This document shows positions 1 to 11,505 of a stretch of DNA of 64,000 nucleotides, in pieces. A program made the translations under genes and the position numbers. Source of the DNA: Posidonia oceanica (taxonomy: Eukaryota > Streptophyta > Magnoliopsida > Alismatales > Posidoniaceae); assembly GCA_037176725.1 (NCBI GenBank), contig JAZBRS010000020.1, positions 84,762,001-84,826,000 of the forward strand. The letters run 5' to 3'. The notes under the pieces are model-generated. The model ran no database searches, was not told the origin of the DNA, and saw nothing but the letters and a program-made list of their open reading frames with translations. Within the stretch, counting starts at the first letter, position 1. Each line of letters starts with the position of its first letter.

Positions 1-1
1 A

Positions 2-1348
2 TTTTCTCTCGGCGTACATGGGGAATTGAGGTTTGAACAGCGCCTGTTTGTGCCCTAGTACGAGGGAGCCAGGCCGAGGCTACTAGACGAAGCCCATTGA
101 TCCAAGTACATTGTCCATTCAGGATCCACGAAGATGTACCGGGATCTGAAGCGGAATTTTTGGTGGCCTGGCATGAAGAGAGAAGTTGCTGACTATGTGG
201 CAAGGTGTGCAACCTGCCAGCTAGTCAAGGCGGAGCATTAGAGACCTGGTGGAACTCTACAGCCGTTAAGCATACCAGAATGGAAATGGGAACACATCTC
301 TATGGATTTTGTGACTGGGTTGCCACGTACCATGAGGAAGAACGACATCGTGTGGGTGATCGTTGATCGGCTAACCAAATCTGCTCATTTTCTTGCTATC
401 TAGGTGAATCTTCCCTTACGACGGTTGGCAGAACTGTACGTATCAGAGATCGTTCGGCTGCATGGTGTTCCTATATCCATAGTGTCTGATAGAGACACGC
501 GGTTTACCTCGAGGTTCTGGAGGACATTGCAGGAAGCTTTTGGCACAGTACTCAATTTCTGTACAGCATTCCACCCTCAGACGGATGGTCAGACAAAGAG
601 GACTATCCAGACTCTGTAGGATATGTTGAGAGCTTGGGCCCTGGATTTGCAAGGATGTTGGGAGGACCACCTGCCATTTGTTGAGTTTGCATACAACAAT
701 AGCTACCACTCTAGCATCGGGATGGCACCATACGAGGCTCTGTATGGTAGGCCCTGCAGATCCCCGATTTGCTGGAGCGACGTAGGAGAGTGGCAGCTTC
801 TTAGTCTTGAGATTGTGCAGTAGTATGCAGACAAGGTGGACTTGATTTGTAGAGGGGTTCTGACTGCACAGAGTCGGTAGAAGAGTTATACTGACCAGAG
901 GCGGAGACCGCTGGAGTTCCTGGTGGGAGACTTTGTGTTTTTGAAGGTTTCACCGACAAAAGGCGTGAAGTGGTTTGGCAAGTGTGGGAAGTTGAGTCCC
1001 CACTATATTGGCCCGTACCAGATCACACAGAGGGTTGGTGAAGTAGCCTATAGATTGGCCCTACCACCAGAGCTGTCGACAGTGCATAGCGTGTTCCATG
1101 TCTCCATGTTGAGGAAGTGTTTGGCTGATGTCTCACAGGTGATCCCTGTTCAGCCAGAGATGCTCCAGGAAGATCTCTCCTATGTTGAGGAGGCTGTCTA
1201 GATTGTTGATTGCAGAGAATAGGTGTTGCAGAATCAGGTGATTCCGTTGGTTCTTGTGAGATGGCAGCATCATGGAGTAGAAGAGGCCACTTGGGAGCAT
1301 GAGGATGACATCCTCGCTCGGTACGCGCACCTTCTCGCCTACCATTGA
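2..1348 (+). pseudogene. pol: Integrase end of element T (zinc finger, DDE core, GPF/Y, chromodomain-like tail), dead
   Basis: One reading frame runs from base 2 to a natural TGA at 1346-1348. It shows the end of the HHCC zinc finger (ATCQ near 215-230), the DDE core with Asp at 305-307 and 488-490, the block HPQTDGQT near 572-595, the GPF/Y module (FLKVSPTKGVKWFGK near 937-980; LSPHYIGPY near 991-1020) and a terminal EEATWEHEDD. Integrase inserts element cDNA into host chromatin, and the chromodomain-like tail guides targeting in this lineage. The frame is broken by TAG at 56, 239, 401, 617, 821, 878, 1199 and 1220 and TGA at 98. The third catalytic position (596-598), 35 residues after the second Asp, reads AAG (Lys) instead of Glu, so the fragment is inactive twice over. 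Confidence 0.88.
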
Positions 1349-1943
1349 TTTCGGCGGTGAAATCCTTTTTAGGTGTTTATGATGTAACACCCTGGAATTC
1401 ATTTCCCTTATTTTCTAGCATTTTTTTAATGAATCCCTTGACTGTAGACGGGTGTTACTGGCCTTGCGGGCCCCACTTGTCTTTTGTTGTGGTCGCCATC
1501 TATGGTTTTGTGTGGGTCTCCACATTTGAGTTGCTGTGGGCCCCACTTGTGGTAGTTGGTGGGACAAATTGTGGTCTGTTCCTTGGTTTTCCCTCTCTTT
1601 TTCTCTCTCTTTCTCTCCCTTTCTCTCTCTTTCCCTCTCTCTCTCTCTTTCCCCCTCTCTCTCCCTCTCCCTCCCCCTCTTTTCCCCTCACGCGTACCTC
1701 CCCCACCCTACTCGTTCTTCCCCTCCTCCCTCTTTCCCCTCGTGCCGGTGCCCTAGCTGGCTGGCACAGCGCTCCTCCTCCCCCTCTCCCCACCTCCATC
1801 TCCTCCTCCCTCCACCCTCTCCTCCTCCATCTCCCCCTTCCCTTCCCTTCCTCCTCATCTTCATCCTCTTCTCTATGGCGGCTGTCGGCGGTGGCTGGCG
1901 CGTGGTGGCGGCCGGCGGTGGTGTGGCGAGCTCCGGTCATTGT

Positions 1944-2095
1944 CCCGGTGGAGCGGCGAGCCTGAGAGCGGCGTGTGGAGCTCGGAGTTGCATGTGAATC
2001 GCTGAAGGACGGAGGTCGTCCCGGTAGAGCGGTGAGCCTGAGAGCGGCACGTGGAGCTCAGAGTTGCGTGTGGATCGCCGAAGGACGGAGGTCGT
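1944..2095 (+). repeat. 76-bp tandem duplication in the T LTR
   Basis: Two GC-rich copies begin CCCGGTGGAGCGGCGAG (1944) and CCCGGTAGAGCGGTGAG (2020) and share CCTGAGAGCGGC and AAGGACGGAGGTCGT. Differences are mostly C/T or G/A. A third copy starts near 2096 and is cut short. Confidence 0.85.
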
Positions 2096-2689
2096 CCCTC
2101 TGTCCCAAGGTACATGCCTCGCCATAGTAGCTCAAATGTTTAGAAAAAGATATGCATGTGTCCCTTGCCATGTTTTGAATGCTATGGTAGTGGTTTGGTA
2201 ATTTTTGGGATTTTATGTGGTTTTTGGCCGGATTTATGGCTTGAGCGGCTTAAATGCCTATATTGTGGTTTCTGGTGATTTCCGATGTTTTGTGCCTCGG
2301 ATTGAGGTGAAGTTGGTGTGGTTGTGTTGCTTGAGCGGATACGCTCATTTTCATATATTGCGTGTTTGGTTTGGCGTGGATTTTCTAATGTTTGAGATTT
2401 TTGGGTGAAATGACTTGAATGTGGGTTTTCTAGTGTTTTCGTGAATTGTATGCCTCAGAATGCCATAATGCATGTATGGTTACTTTCCTTATTGAATTCC
2501 GGAGATTTCAATATATGGCATGCTAGATTTAGAGTTTTGTGCAGTTGTTTTGGGATCTTAAGTGAGTTTTATGAGTTTTCAGTCCTTGTCTGGTTCGGTA
2601 CACCGTTTTTGAACGGTATGCCGATTTCTATAGGAAATCGGTACACCGGTCCATATCGGTGTGCTATTTTGTTGTCAAATTTAGACCAG

Positions 2690-2860
2690 AACCTAGAAAC
2701 GGTCGACCAGACCTTTTTCGTCTTCTGAATCAAGGATTTTCGGTCGACTGATAGAATTTCAATCTGCCGATTTCTGGGCCTGACTGGTTGACTGGTGGTT
2801 TTTGGTCTTCTGAATCAGGGATTTTCGGTCGACCGATTGATATCAGTCTACCGATTTTGG
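2690..2860 (+). repeat. Two 95-bp LTR units with GGTCGAC core
   Basis: GTCTTCTGAATCA recurs at 2720 and 2815, each followed by GGATTTTCGGTCGAC. The second copy contains the perfect 10-bp palindrome CGGTCGACCG. The related solo LTR at 37565-39731 has the same core at 38559 and 38663, with a spacing of 104 bp. Confidence 0.75.
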
Positions 2861-4171
2861 TCTGGGTTGTTTTCCCTGGCTTGTTTTCTAAGGATGTTTT
2901 TATTGTTGGTTTTGGGGCATATTGTGCTTTAGACCATGAGGTTAGTTAAATGTTTTCAAAAAGATTTTTGAGCAAAAAAATGGATGGTTTGCAAATGATT
3001 TTGCTAAGGTTTTTCGTGGCCGAAAACCTAGGAGTTGTGTTGGCTGGACCCGAGGATGCGACATCATTCCTAGTGTGTCACACACCTTGCTTGGGTTGAG
3101 GTATTGGGGGTCGGGGTGCCGGCTGTACCTAGCGGTATCGTAGCAGTGGACTTGGGAGGTATGATACTCCTGCGTAGCTGGACGTGATACCCTAGTCGTT
3201 ACGGGCACCCGGACTCCCCTGGTTTTGGGTGCTGGCTGAGCCTAGGGGTGAGGAGCCTCTAGTGGTTCGGAGCACTGAGCTGTGGTCGTCGTATTTTGGC
3301 ATGCCCTGTGGTTTGTCCTGATTGTGGATAGCTCACCCAATTAGGGTGAGTAGCTTTCCTAGGTGGGATCGCTTTTGAGGTGTCTCTAGTGACGAGATGC
3401 CGGGACGGACACGCTTCTCCACAGGGCAGGTGTTCGTGGTAGTGCAATGAGCTGCAGGGGTGAGTCCCTGGCTACTGCATGAGGCCGGGTTGGTTGCTTG
3501 GCGCTAGGCAACACAGCTAGCTATGGTTTTGTGCTTGCGGGGCTGTGTTTGGTTGTTACTGGCCGCATTAGGCCTAGAGCTTTGCCTGATTTTGGGCTTC
3601 GTGAGGTTTTACTGTGTTTTGGGCCATATTGGGCCTAATGCTTTCCGCCTATTTACGGCGTGGGGTTTTGGTTTGTGTTTTGGGCCGGTGGGCGATTATA
3701 TTGATTGAGGTTTTGTTTAGGTGGTATTTCCACCTTGTTTTGGGTCAGTGGGCCATGGTTTGTGAAAATGATTTGTAAACACTTATCTTTCCCAGTTTTA
3801 GCATATTGGCTTTGGGAAAGGTGTTTTAATTGATTATAATGCTTATTGTGGACTTGGATTTGGGGTTTTGATCGGTTGTGCCGTATTCTGGTTTTTATGC
3901 TGGTTTCTCGTGTGGTTTTTGCGAGGTGTGTGCTGGGTGACGATTTTGGGTCACTCATGTGTGCTTTGTGTGGTTTTCAGTTGCAGGTGCAGATGATTAG
4001 TTGGTTCGGAGTTCTAGTGCATATAGTGGGAGTCACGTAGCTATCCACTGCAGGTTCCTGGCATAGATATTTGTTGTTTAGCCCAGTAGTTAACTGTTGA
4101 TGTAATAGTTAATTATGTTTTAAATTTTTGTTGGGCTTGGTTTTTGTACTGCTGCGATTGGGGTCGTGACA

Positions 4172-4697
4172 GAGTCTAAGCCTAGAAGATGGTAGATGGT
4201 AGATCTACACAATGGGTCCCCTTTATAGGCTTACAAGGACTTCATTATCTCGGAGACAAATCTGAGTAAAAAAATCTAAAAATAAATTTCAAATACAAGA
4301 TATTTCGAAGCGATCAATGTGACAGCAAAATACTGAGTCAGCATCATCTTATATGGGCGCTTGGGAGGCGCCGGATGCGCATTCGGGTGCCTAGGAGGCG
4401 TCCACGTAGCTTTGAATCAGCTCTGACTTTGTCAATTTGTTAGCTTATCTTCCTCTTAGTATTTACACATGGGGAAAAAGTGTATTTGACCTATTGAAAA
4501 ATCTAGAAAATTCTTTTATCTTTGGATTTGCATTCCTTTTTATCTTTTATTCTTTCCTCTTCCTTCTTTTTCTCAATTCTTTCAGGTCCTCAGGTTCCTG
4601 CAAAATTTACACAAAAGACCTTGAGTAGCATTATTTATATACATTAATCAATAAATATGGAGAATAAAATATGTATGAATTATGAGTTAATCAAACA
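4172..4697 (-). repeat. LTR fragment of Athila-like element A
   Basis: On the minus strand this piece begins TGTTTGATTAACTC at 4697, directly after the GAGGACTAGCAAAAG...TAGGGG block that marks the 3' internal end of A (split by solo LTR S1). It runs to 4172, where element T is inserted; the rest should lie left of the window. A TATATAAAT motif is at 4632-4640 (minus strand). GC-rich motifs of the type GGCGCTTGGGAGGCGCC lie near 4354-4405 and recur in A's internal spacer at 16315-16335, supporting the link. No gene is present. Confidence 0.6.
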
Positions 4698-5410
4698 CCC
4701 CTATACCTATTATAGTAATCCCAATCAGAATTAGGTTTACTATTAGTGGCTATGTCCGAGGAGGAGGGCTCAACTCGAAAACACTTAAAATAGAGGAGAA
4801 AAGATAAGAAAAGAAGAAGATAAGACAATTCAGAGTCGCCACCGTGTCTATTATCGGGAGACAAGGAAAACCGGGGAAATGCGCGAGTTAACATGCAAAA
4901 CCAAGCAAAGAATGCAATGCAAAGCAATGCAAAGGAAAACAAATGCAAATGAATGCAAATGATATGACTCATGCCTAGGATAAGGGCAATATGGTCATTA
5001 CGGGCCAAAAGACTGGGCAAGGACTCCTGTTACGTGCGGGGAAGGTGTAGGCACCCCCGACACGCCTGAGAATCAGTCTTTCTAGGCTTACGCTTGCATA
5101 CTCAGGGAAATGCAGGTTTGAATGCCTAAATGCCAATGAATGCCTGAATGAATGCTCATAGGTGTGCTCCAAGTGGTGGGATGCAATGCAGGAAAGTAAA
5201 CGTGCAGTCTAAGTGCTCAGCAGCACTGTCTGTGTTCCGAACCGGGCGAAACCTGGCTCGTGAGAACTCCAGGCATTAAGCATCACTGCCCTATATGCAA
5301 ATGTAGACGGAAAAGCAAAACGACGGTAAAACCAAGCAATGTAGGCGACATGCAAGAGAAAATGACGTTAAATACGCGAAAAAATGCGAGAAACGAAAGC
5401 GGCATGCGAA

Positions 5411-5700
5411 ATGGTGCGTGAAAACAAAAGCAGCACGTAAAACGGTGCAAGAAACAAGAACGGCACGCAAAACGGTGCCAAAAACAGAGCGGGCACGCGA
5501 AACGGTGCCAAAAGCAAAGCGGGCACGCAAAACGGTGTCAAAAACAGAGCGGGCACGCGAAACGGTGCCAAAAGCAAGTGGGCACGCAAAACGGTGCCAA
5601 AAACAGAGCGGGCACGTGAAACGGTGCCAAAAGCAAAGCGGGCAGGCAAAACGGTGCCAAAGACAGAGCGGACACGCAAAACGGTGCCAAAGCAGGCGAA
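5411..5700 (-). repeat. 30-bp tandem repeats with GGCAC/GTGCC stems in S1
   Basis: About ten units of 29-31 bp, e.g. AACGGTGCC at 5471, 5501, 5561 and 5590, each containing GGCACGC-AAAC-GGTGCC, able to form a 5-bp stem. Because 30 is a multiple of three, a 146-codon frame stays open on the minus strand (5731-5291) with ten-residue repeats; I regard this frame as a by-product. The equivalent place in D (57975-58035) has only about two units. Confidence 0.85.
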
Positions 5701-6148
5701 ATAAAGCATCGATAAAGCCATGCAGATGCAAATGCTAAGAAAAAGAACAAGAGAAGCAAAGGGGAGGTAAACAGCGCAAGTGTGAGAACGAACGCCATTT
5801 AAAGACCACGCAAAGTAGGTGTGAAGACCTACAAAGGGGAAGGGAAACAAATGGAAGGATTACCACTGTTTTGTGACTGTTTCCCACCAAAATGTCCCAC
5901 GATGTGTCTCGCACGCTGCCAAAAGCTCGCGATGCGATCGCATCGTGAGAAAGGGGGAAGAACATTACAATTAGTGGTGAATCCAGGGGAAACGCAACAC
6001 AAAGCACTGGGAGTACGCGAAAAGAGAGAGCAGAGTTGATAGATAAGAAGAGGAAGTCCTATTCTACATGCTCGAGAAATCAGAAAGCAAAAACAATGTA
6101 TGGAATGCAAATGGTATGCAAATGAATGCTGTGCAAGGGTTCAGGAGG

Positions 6149-6157
6149 ACTTACCTT
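6149..6157 (-). promoter_or_regulatory. Splice-donor-like site in the S1 LTR
   Basis: Minus strand reads AAGGTAAGT, a full match to the plant 5' splice-site consensus. The same site is kept in D's LTR (58478-58486) and changed in C (28284-28292). A role in leader splicing is inference. Confidence 0.4.
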
Positions 6158-7440
6158 GGAAATCTGAAGCCTGATCTGAGATCTGCTAGGTCCATGCTGA
6201 AGAGTGCTCCTCCGGGGTCGTCCAGATAGCTTGGTCGAGAAGATCCAACTGCCGGATCTGAAGATATCCCAGCTTCAAGGCAGAGGGGCCAGAATAGGAG
6301 AGAAGAATGGATCTAGGTATACAGGAGGTCCTAGGGGTGTGCACAACAGGTCCTCCCATGTAAATGGGAGCTAAGAATGCTTAAGTGTGTACAGGAATGC
6401 CAAAATGCAAGAATGCATGAGTGCAATGCATGCAGAATGCAAGAAAAGACTTAGGGATGATTTTTCAGAAAACTGGGAACTTATATGCAATTTTCGAAAA
6501 AGTGGGGGTCTAAATGCAAAGATCTTGAAAAGTTAGGGGGCTTTTATGCAAAGTTTTGAAAACTAGAGGGTCTGAATGCAATTTTGCAAAGTGCAGGGTT
6601 CAAAATGCAAATTTACAAGATAAACATGCATCAGGACAAGTTTTGAAATCATATGGGAGATTAACATGCAATTTTGAAATCAATAAGGTCTAAAATGCAA
6701 TTTTGTAAGCAAAACAGTGGTCTAAGTGGTCGGGGAATGCAAACAGGGGGCCTATGTGAAAATTTTCAAATATGCAGGGTCTGAAATGCAATTTTATAAG
6801 CTAAATATGCATTTAAATGATTTCTATAAGCATACAGAGGACCTATGTGCAATTTTTAAAACATGCAGGGTAAAAAATGCAATTTTATAAGCAAAATATG
6901 CATTTAAATGATAGGTAGAGGACCTATATGCAATTTTAAAATCATGCAGGGTCAAAAATGCAATTTTATAAGCAAAATATGCATTTAAATGTATGCTGTG
7001 CATTAATGAGGGACCTATATGCAAAAATCAGAAAATATGAGGGAAATGATGCAATGCAGTAAGGAAAAATGGAAAATAAATGCCTAAGTTAACAGATCAG
7101 AGGACTAAACTGTAAATAAGAAAAACAACAGGGACCAGAAATGCAATTTATCAAGGTAAAATTAGAGCATTAAATCAGATTATCAATTGGAGGACTAACA
7201 TGCAATAATAAAGAACTAGAGGACCAGAACTTAAAAAAAACACTGAAGAGAAACACTGTAGAAGGACTAACGTGCAATTAATCAATTTTTTAAGCTTTTC
7301 ATGCAATATCATAAGATTTAAATGTGAAATTAAATGAGTTTTAAACAAAGGCAGGACCTGAATGCAATAAAGCAAAAAAACAAGGCAGATATGCAATTTG
7401 TTAACAAAATAGCATGGTAAAGAAAAATAAAGGAACAGTA

Positions 7441-8680
7441 ATATCACAGGCAAAATGGCCACTGTAGCAGATCGCTACCAGTGGCCAGAAGGGAGGAACA
7501 GGGGTTGCTGGGGACGTGCTGGTGCGGCGGCGGCCTGCTCCGAAGCCGTGCGGAGGTCGGTGAGGCGTCAGAGGGCCATGACGGAGCCTGGAGATTATCG
7601 GAGACGACGACGGAGCTCTGCAGAGTGTCCGGAGGCAGACCGGGTGATCGGAGCGTCGTCGTGGCATTCTGAGGCCACCGGAGAGTTCCTGGAGGTCGTG
7701 CGGACCTGGGGCGACGATCGGCGAGGCGTTCTGCAGCTGGTGCGGCGATCCGAGCTCAGAGCTCGTCGGAGAAGAAGGAGTTACCGGCGGCGTTGACTCG
7801 GCGAGGAAGGCACTGGAACCCTAGTCTAAGGGGCTAGGAAGCAAGAGTGGAGAAAAACTAGGCTAAAGGTGCAGAGGAGTACCTGTTTTGTAGTCCGGAG
7901 TGTCCCCCCGACGTTCGGTGCTTCAGTGGTCGCTGGTGGAGATCGTCCGGCTGGTGCAGGCAAGGTCGGGATCGGATCAGTGATGTACTCCGGAGCTTCC
8001 TGAGTGCTCGGGGCGAAGCTTCGATGACCGAAGGAGGATTTCGCTTCAGTGGGTGGACTGCTGGTGGTCGCAGGTGGGGGTGACTGTTCTCTGCTCTCGA
8101 GACCAAATGGAGGGCACCGGTGACTTGCTGGAGGCTTGGTGATGGTGTAGGAGGGTTTAAGTTGGTCTGTGGATTGCTGGAGAGGGAGTTTGCAGGTATG
8201 GTGATTTTCTGGCAGAGAAGGGGGTAGGTGTTTGTTGTGAGGGATTTGGTCTGTGGTGAGGCTTGGAGCTGATGCTCAGGTGGGTTTAGAAGGTGGTATT
8301 CAGGCGAGTTTGGTGGAGGAATTTGGGAAGGTTTAGTGGGTTGCAGTGTCGGGAATTTTGGAGGAAATGGTGATGGGTTGCTATTTCGGCAATGGAGGAG
8401 TTGGAGGGTGGTTTCAGGGTGGTTTGGGTCGTGGATTGGGGGGTTGTGAAGCTGGTTGTCTGGGTGAGATTGGGGGAGGAATTGAGAGAGCTTTGCTGGG
8501 TGGAATGGGCACTGGCTTCAGTGGAAAGGAAGAGGAAGAAGAGGCTCGGATTTTCAGTGGGAAGAGGAGGGATTCTGGTGCTCTCTGGGCTCTGGATTCT
8601 CTCACTCTCTCTGGACGACAAAAGGCGGAAGAAGGAGGAGTGGAGTTGAGGATTTTAAGCAGCTAGGGAAGAGTGGAGCG
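7441..8680. other. GC-rich island in the S1 LTR, no gene
   Basis: A CpG-rich stretch with open frames on both strands. Corresponding islands lie in C's LTRs (about 25900-26660 and 55270-56000) and in D (59860-60310), and the frames are not conserved between them. I therefore read it as an LTR feature, perhaps the promoter/leader region, and not as a protein gene. Near its start an imperfect palindrome GGCCACTG...CAGTGGCC sits at 7456-7485. Confidence 0.6.
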
Positions 8681-10600
8681 CAGGCTGGATTTGAATCCAC
8701 CGGCGTGGGCTGCGGCTGCTGCAGCGAAGGACGACGGAGGCGACGGGCAATTAATGCCCCCGGAGAAGCCGCTGAGATGCTGAGAGAAGGATGGTGGACG
8801 CTGGAGCTAATGGGATCGAGAGGGAAGAAGAAATTGAATTTTGAAGGAGGTGGAGGGAGACTGCTGGTAGGAGGAATCGTAGAGGAAGAAGAAGAAGAAG
8901 AAGAAGGGAAGAGGAGGAAGAGGATGTGCGGGCTGGGCCGCGTGAAAGAAAAGAAAAAAGAAAGAAAGAAAAGAAGGAAGGAGGGGGAAAAGGGTCGGAC
9001 TGGGCCCAGCAGGAGAAGAAAGAAAAAATAGAAAGAAAGGAGGAAAGGAAGGAAAGGGAAGAGGAAGAGAAAGAAGAAAGAAATAAAATTGATAAAAATA
9101 AAATAAAAATAGAAAAAGTTTTTAGAGTGATTGTGTTTTAAATTAGGACTTTGATTAAGCTTTTTAATGATTGTTTTTGGTTGGTTAATTAGGTTTAAAG
9201 GGGTTTTAGTTTTTATTAGGGTTTTTAGGGTTTTCTTTGCTTTTGATTTGTTTTTGCTTTTGATTTGTTTTTGATTTTGATTAAATGTTTGTTAAGTCTC
9301 TTAAGTTGTTTTTTAATTATGTTTTTCTTGTTAAGTACTTGGGATGTTAATTAGGATTTTTAAAGTTTGTTTTTAAATTAATTAGGGTGAGTTTTAGACT
9401 TTTGATTTTAGTCGTTTTTTTTTTCTTAAGTCTTTTCTGATTTGTTTTTGATTTTTGTTTGTGAGTTCTTTTAATATTTTCTTGTTAAGTTTTTAATTAA
9501 GTGTTTTTAGATTTTTGATTGTTTGTTTTTCCTTTTAGTTAGCTTTTTGAATTATTCTTTTTAAATTTGTTAAGTTAGGTTTCTCTTTTCCTTAAGTGAT
9601 TGTCTTAGTGTTTTTTTTTCTTTAATTGTTTTCTTTTATTTTTAGGAATTGTTTTTGATTGCTTTTTAGTTGGGTTTTTACTTTTGTTTGTTTTGGTTAC
9701 ATTTTAGGTTTTTCTTGATTTTACAGCATTTTGTTTTTGTTTGTTTTGCATTTTTAAGTTGCACTCTGAGTTTTCCATTTTAGTTAGATTTAGTTAGGCT
9801 TTTGTTTTTTAATTGTTTGTTTAGGTTTTTAATTATTTATTTTAGGGTTTTAGTTTGCTTTCCTTCTGTTTTAGAGTTTTTGAGAGTTTTTAAGGTTTTT
9901 TTAAGGATTTGGTAAGAAAAGGAAAAGGGAATTAGAAGGAAGAGGAAAAGGGAGAAATGAAGGAATAAAGAGGAAAGAGAGGAGCTGAAAGAAAATAATT
10001 TTTTGAAAGTCAAGGAAATTGCTAAAAATAAGATAAAAATAGAATAAGATTGAGAAGAGATAGGAGCACAAGGGGGGCCCACAGCCAGGCAAGAAAAAAG
10101 GAGAGAAGGGGGGAAAAGAAGGAGGATAATCAGGAGAGAGAGAGAGAGGAGAGAGAAAAGAATAATCCAGGAGAGAGAAAAGGATAATTGGGTAAAAGGA
10201 GAGTTTAGAGGTTTTGAAAAGGGGTGAATTTTGGCGAATGTGTAGCCTAGGGTCTCTAGTGTTGCTCCTAGGATTTTGGTTTAGTTTTGAGAAAGTTTTG
10301 AAAGGGTTTTGAGGTGTGGAAAAAGGGTAGTTTTACCTAGGTTTTCTAGGGCTTTTGGGAGTGGTTTTGGGTTGAGAATTTCTAGGGGTTTGGGTAGGTT
10401 TGCTAAGTTGGGAATGGTGGGTTTTCCTATGGTTTTTGGGTAAGTTTTGGGTTAGGGAAAGGGGTGTAATCTTAGGTCAAGTTTAGGCTTGTTTTGAAGG
10501 GTAGGATGAAAAGGAATTGTGTAGTTTTGACCTAGGTTTGGATCCAGAAGTTGCCAGAAGATTCCAATTGATTCAAGCCTGTCAAAATGGGGTATCAACA

Positions 10601-10644
10601 CCTATCTTTTGCTAGTCCTCAAGCAAAACTGACTCTAACCTAAC
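10601..10644 (-). other. 3' internal end (PPT side) of element A between S1 and S2
   Basis: Minus strand TTTGCTTGAGGACTAGC followed by AAAAGATAGG, the conserved 3' internal block of Athila/Tat elements. It continues across S1 into TATAGGGG and the LTR start at 4697. It includes the right S1 TSD (CCTAT, 10601-10605) and the left S2 TSD (CTAAC, 10640-10644). Confidence 0.7.
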
Positions 10645-11505
10645 TGTGAACGTGCCCTTTCTCCTTTAGGTCGGACTGGAGGGGGTCCAAAAGAGAGAGG
10701 TTTTCACGGATAGCGATGCGAAGAAGGGAAGCAAAGATAAGACAAAAATAGAGTTGCCACCTAGTCTATTGTTGGAAAGACGAGGAAAACGAAGAAAAAG
10801 CATAGAAAACAAGCAAATGAATGCAATGCTATGCAAAATGTATGACTCGTGCCAAGGATGAGGGCAAAATGGTCATTGCGGGTCCAAAGAAAGGGTAAGG
10901 ACTCCTGTTACATGCAGGGAAGGTGTTAGGCACCCCTGACACGCCCAAGGAATCGGTCTTTCTTGGCTAAACGCTCACATTTGCAGGAATTTCGGCAATG
11001 ATTACCTTTAACTGTATGCCCAAGGGGCGATAAGTGCTATGCCATGCTTTAATGCCTAAAATGCCTGAATGCCATGCATGGGAAATTAAACGTGCTGCCT
11101 ATGTGCTCAACAGTGCTACTTGTGTGCTCAACAGCGCTACCTGTGTTCCGAACCGAGCGAACCCTGGTTCATGAGAACTCTAGGCAGTAAGCATCACTGC
11201 CCTAATGCAAATGCAGGTGATAAAACAAAACACCGATAAAACCACGCAATGCAAGTCGACATTCAAAGGGGAAAGCAAACAAAGGCGGAAAAATCGAGTA
11301 AAACCACATGATGCAAGCGGCATGCAAAGGGGAAAGAAAACCAGTGCGGCAAACCATGGGAAAGCTGGCAATGCGAGGCGTAAAACTGAAAACAGGGGTC
11401 TGGCAGCATGCACAGGTGTCACAGCATGTGTCGAAAGCGATAAAACGCAGAAAGCGGCAAGTGAAATCAAATCGATGCTTAAAAACTGAGTTCAGCCAAC
11501 TGTAA

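Larger units (their letters stand above)
1..4171 (+). mobile_element. Element T: 3' part of a Tekay-like Ty3/gypsy retrotransposon
   Basis: The window opens inside the integrase of a plus-strand Ty3/gypsy element and continues into a complete 3' LTR. The integrase carries the GPF/Y-type C-terminal module and an EEATWE chromodomain-like end, both typical of chromoviruses. The LTR is long and bounded by TGTAACACCC and GGGTCGTGACA, the usual Del/Tekay termini. The 5' part lies outside the window, so only the right TSD candidate (GAGTC, 4172-4176) is visible. T interrupts the LTR of Athila-like element A, whose remaining piece begins at 4172. The coding part carries nine in-frame stops, so this copy cannot act by itself. 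The superfamily is secure; the Tekay assignment rests on LTR termini and domain style. Confidence 0.85.
1383..4171 (+). repeat. 3' LTR of element T (2,789 bp)
   Basis: The LTR starts TGTAACACCC right after the integrase stop and a weak polypurine stretch, and ends GGGTCGTGACA. In order it holds a pyrimidine (CT) tract (about 1590-1870), a GC-rich segment with a 76-bp tandem duplication (1944-2095), an AT-rich part with 95-bp units containing ATTTTCGGTCGAC (about 2690-2860), and a 3' part with a splice-acceptor-like TGGTTTTCAG near 3971-3980. The solo LTR at 37565-39731 shares these landmarks, so the two are of one superfamily but diverged. Open frames on both strands inside the CT/GC-rich part are composition artefacts. 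No host gene is visible here. Confidence 0.85.
4711..10600 (-). mobile_element. S1: solo LTR of a Tat/Ogre-like element (5,890 bp, TSD CCTAT)
   Basis: Minus-strand LTR starting TGTTGATACCCC (at 10600) and ending GGGATTACTATA (at 4711). It is flanked by CCTAT at 4706-4710 and 10601-10605, a 5-bp TSD proving a complete insertion reduced to one LTR. It is homologous to the LTRs of C and D: all share GAGTCGCCACCGTGTC-type sequence near the U5 end (about 4833-4850) and stretches with ATGCAATTTT spacing. Relative to D about 46 bp are missing next to the U5 end, and the terminal TGTAG has become TATAG. It contains 30-bp hairpin repeats, a splice-donor-like site, a GC-rich island (about 7450-8110), purine tracts (8880-9100, 9900-10200) and a T-rich low-complexity stretch (9120-9900). 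No gene is seen. Confidence 0.88.

Noticed and set aside
2..1348. Reassignment or programmed readthrough of TAG
   Set aside because: TGA and TAA stops, frameshifts and a lost catalytic residue occur in the same sequences; plant nuclear codes are standard. Transition decay is simpler.
1345..1997. Serine/leucine/proline-rich ORFs at the start of the T LTR
   Set aside because: CT-microsatellite and GC-rich LTR sequence, open on both strands, crossing the LTR start.
5291..5731. 146-codon minus-strand frame with ten-residue repeats
   Set aside because: By-product of 30-bp LTR repeats; not preserved in D or C.
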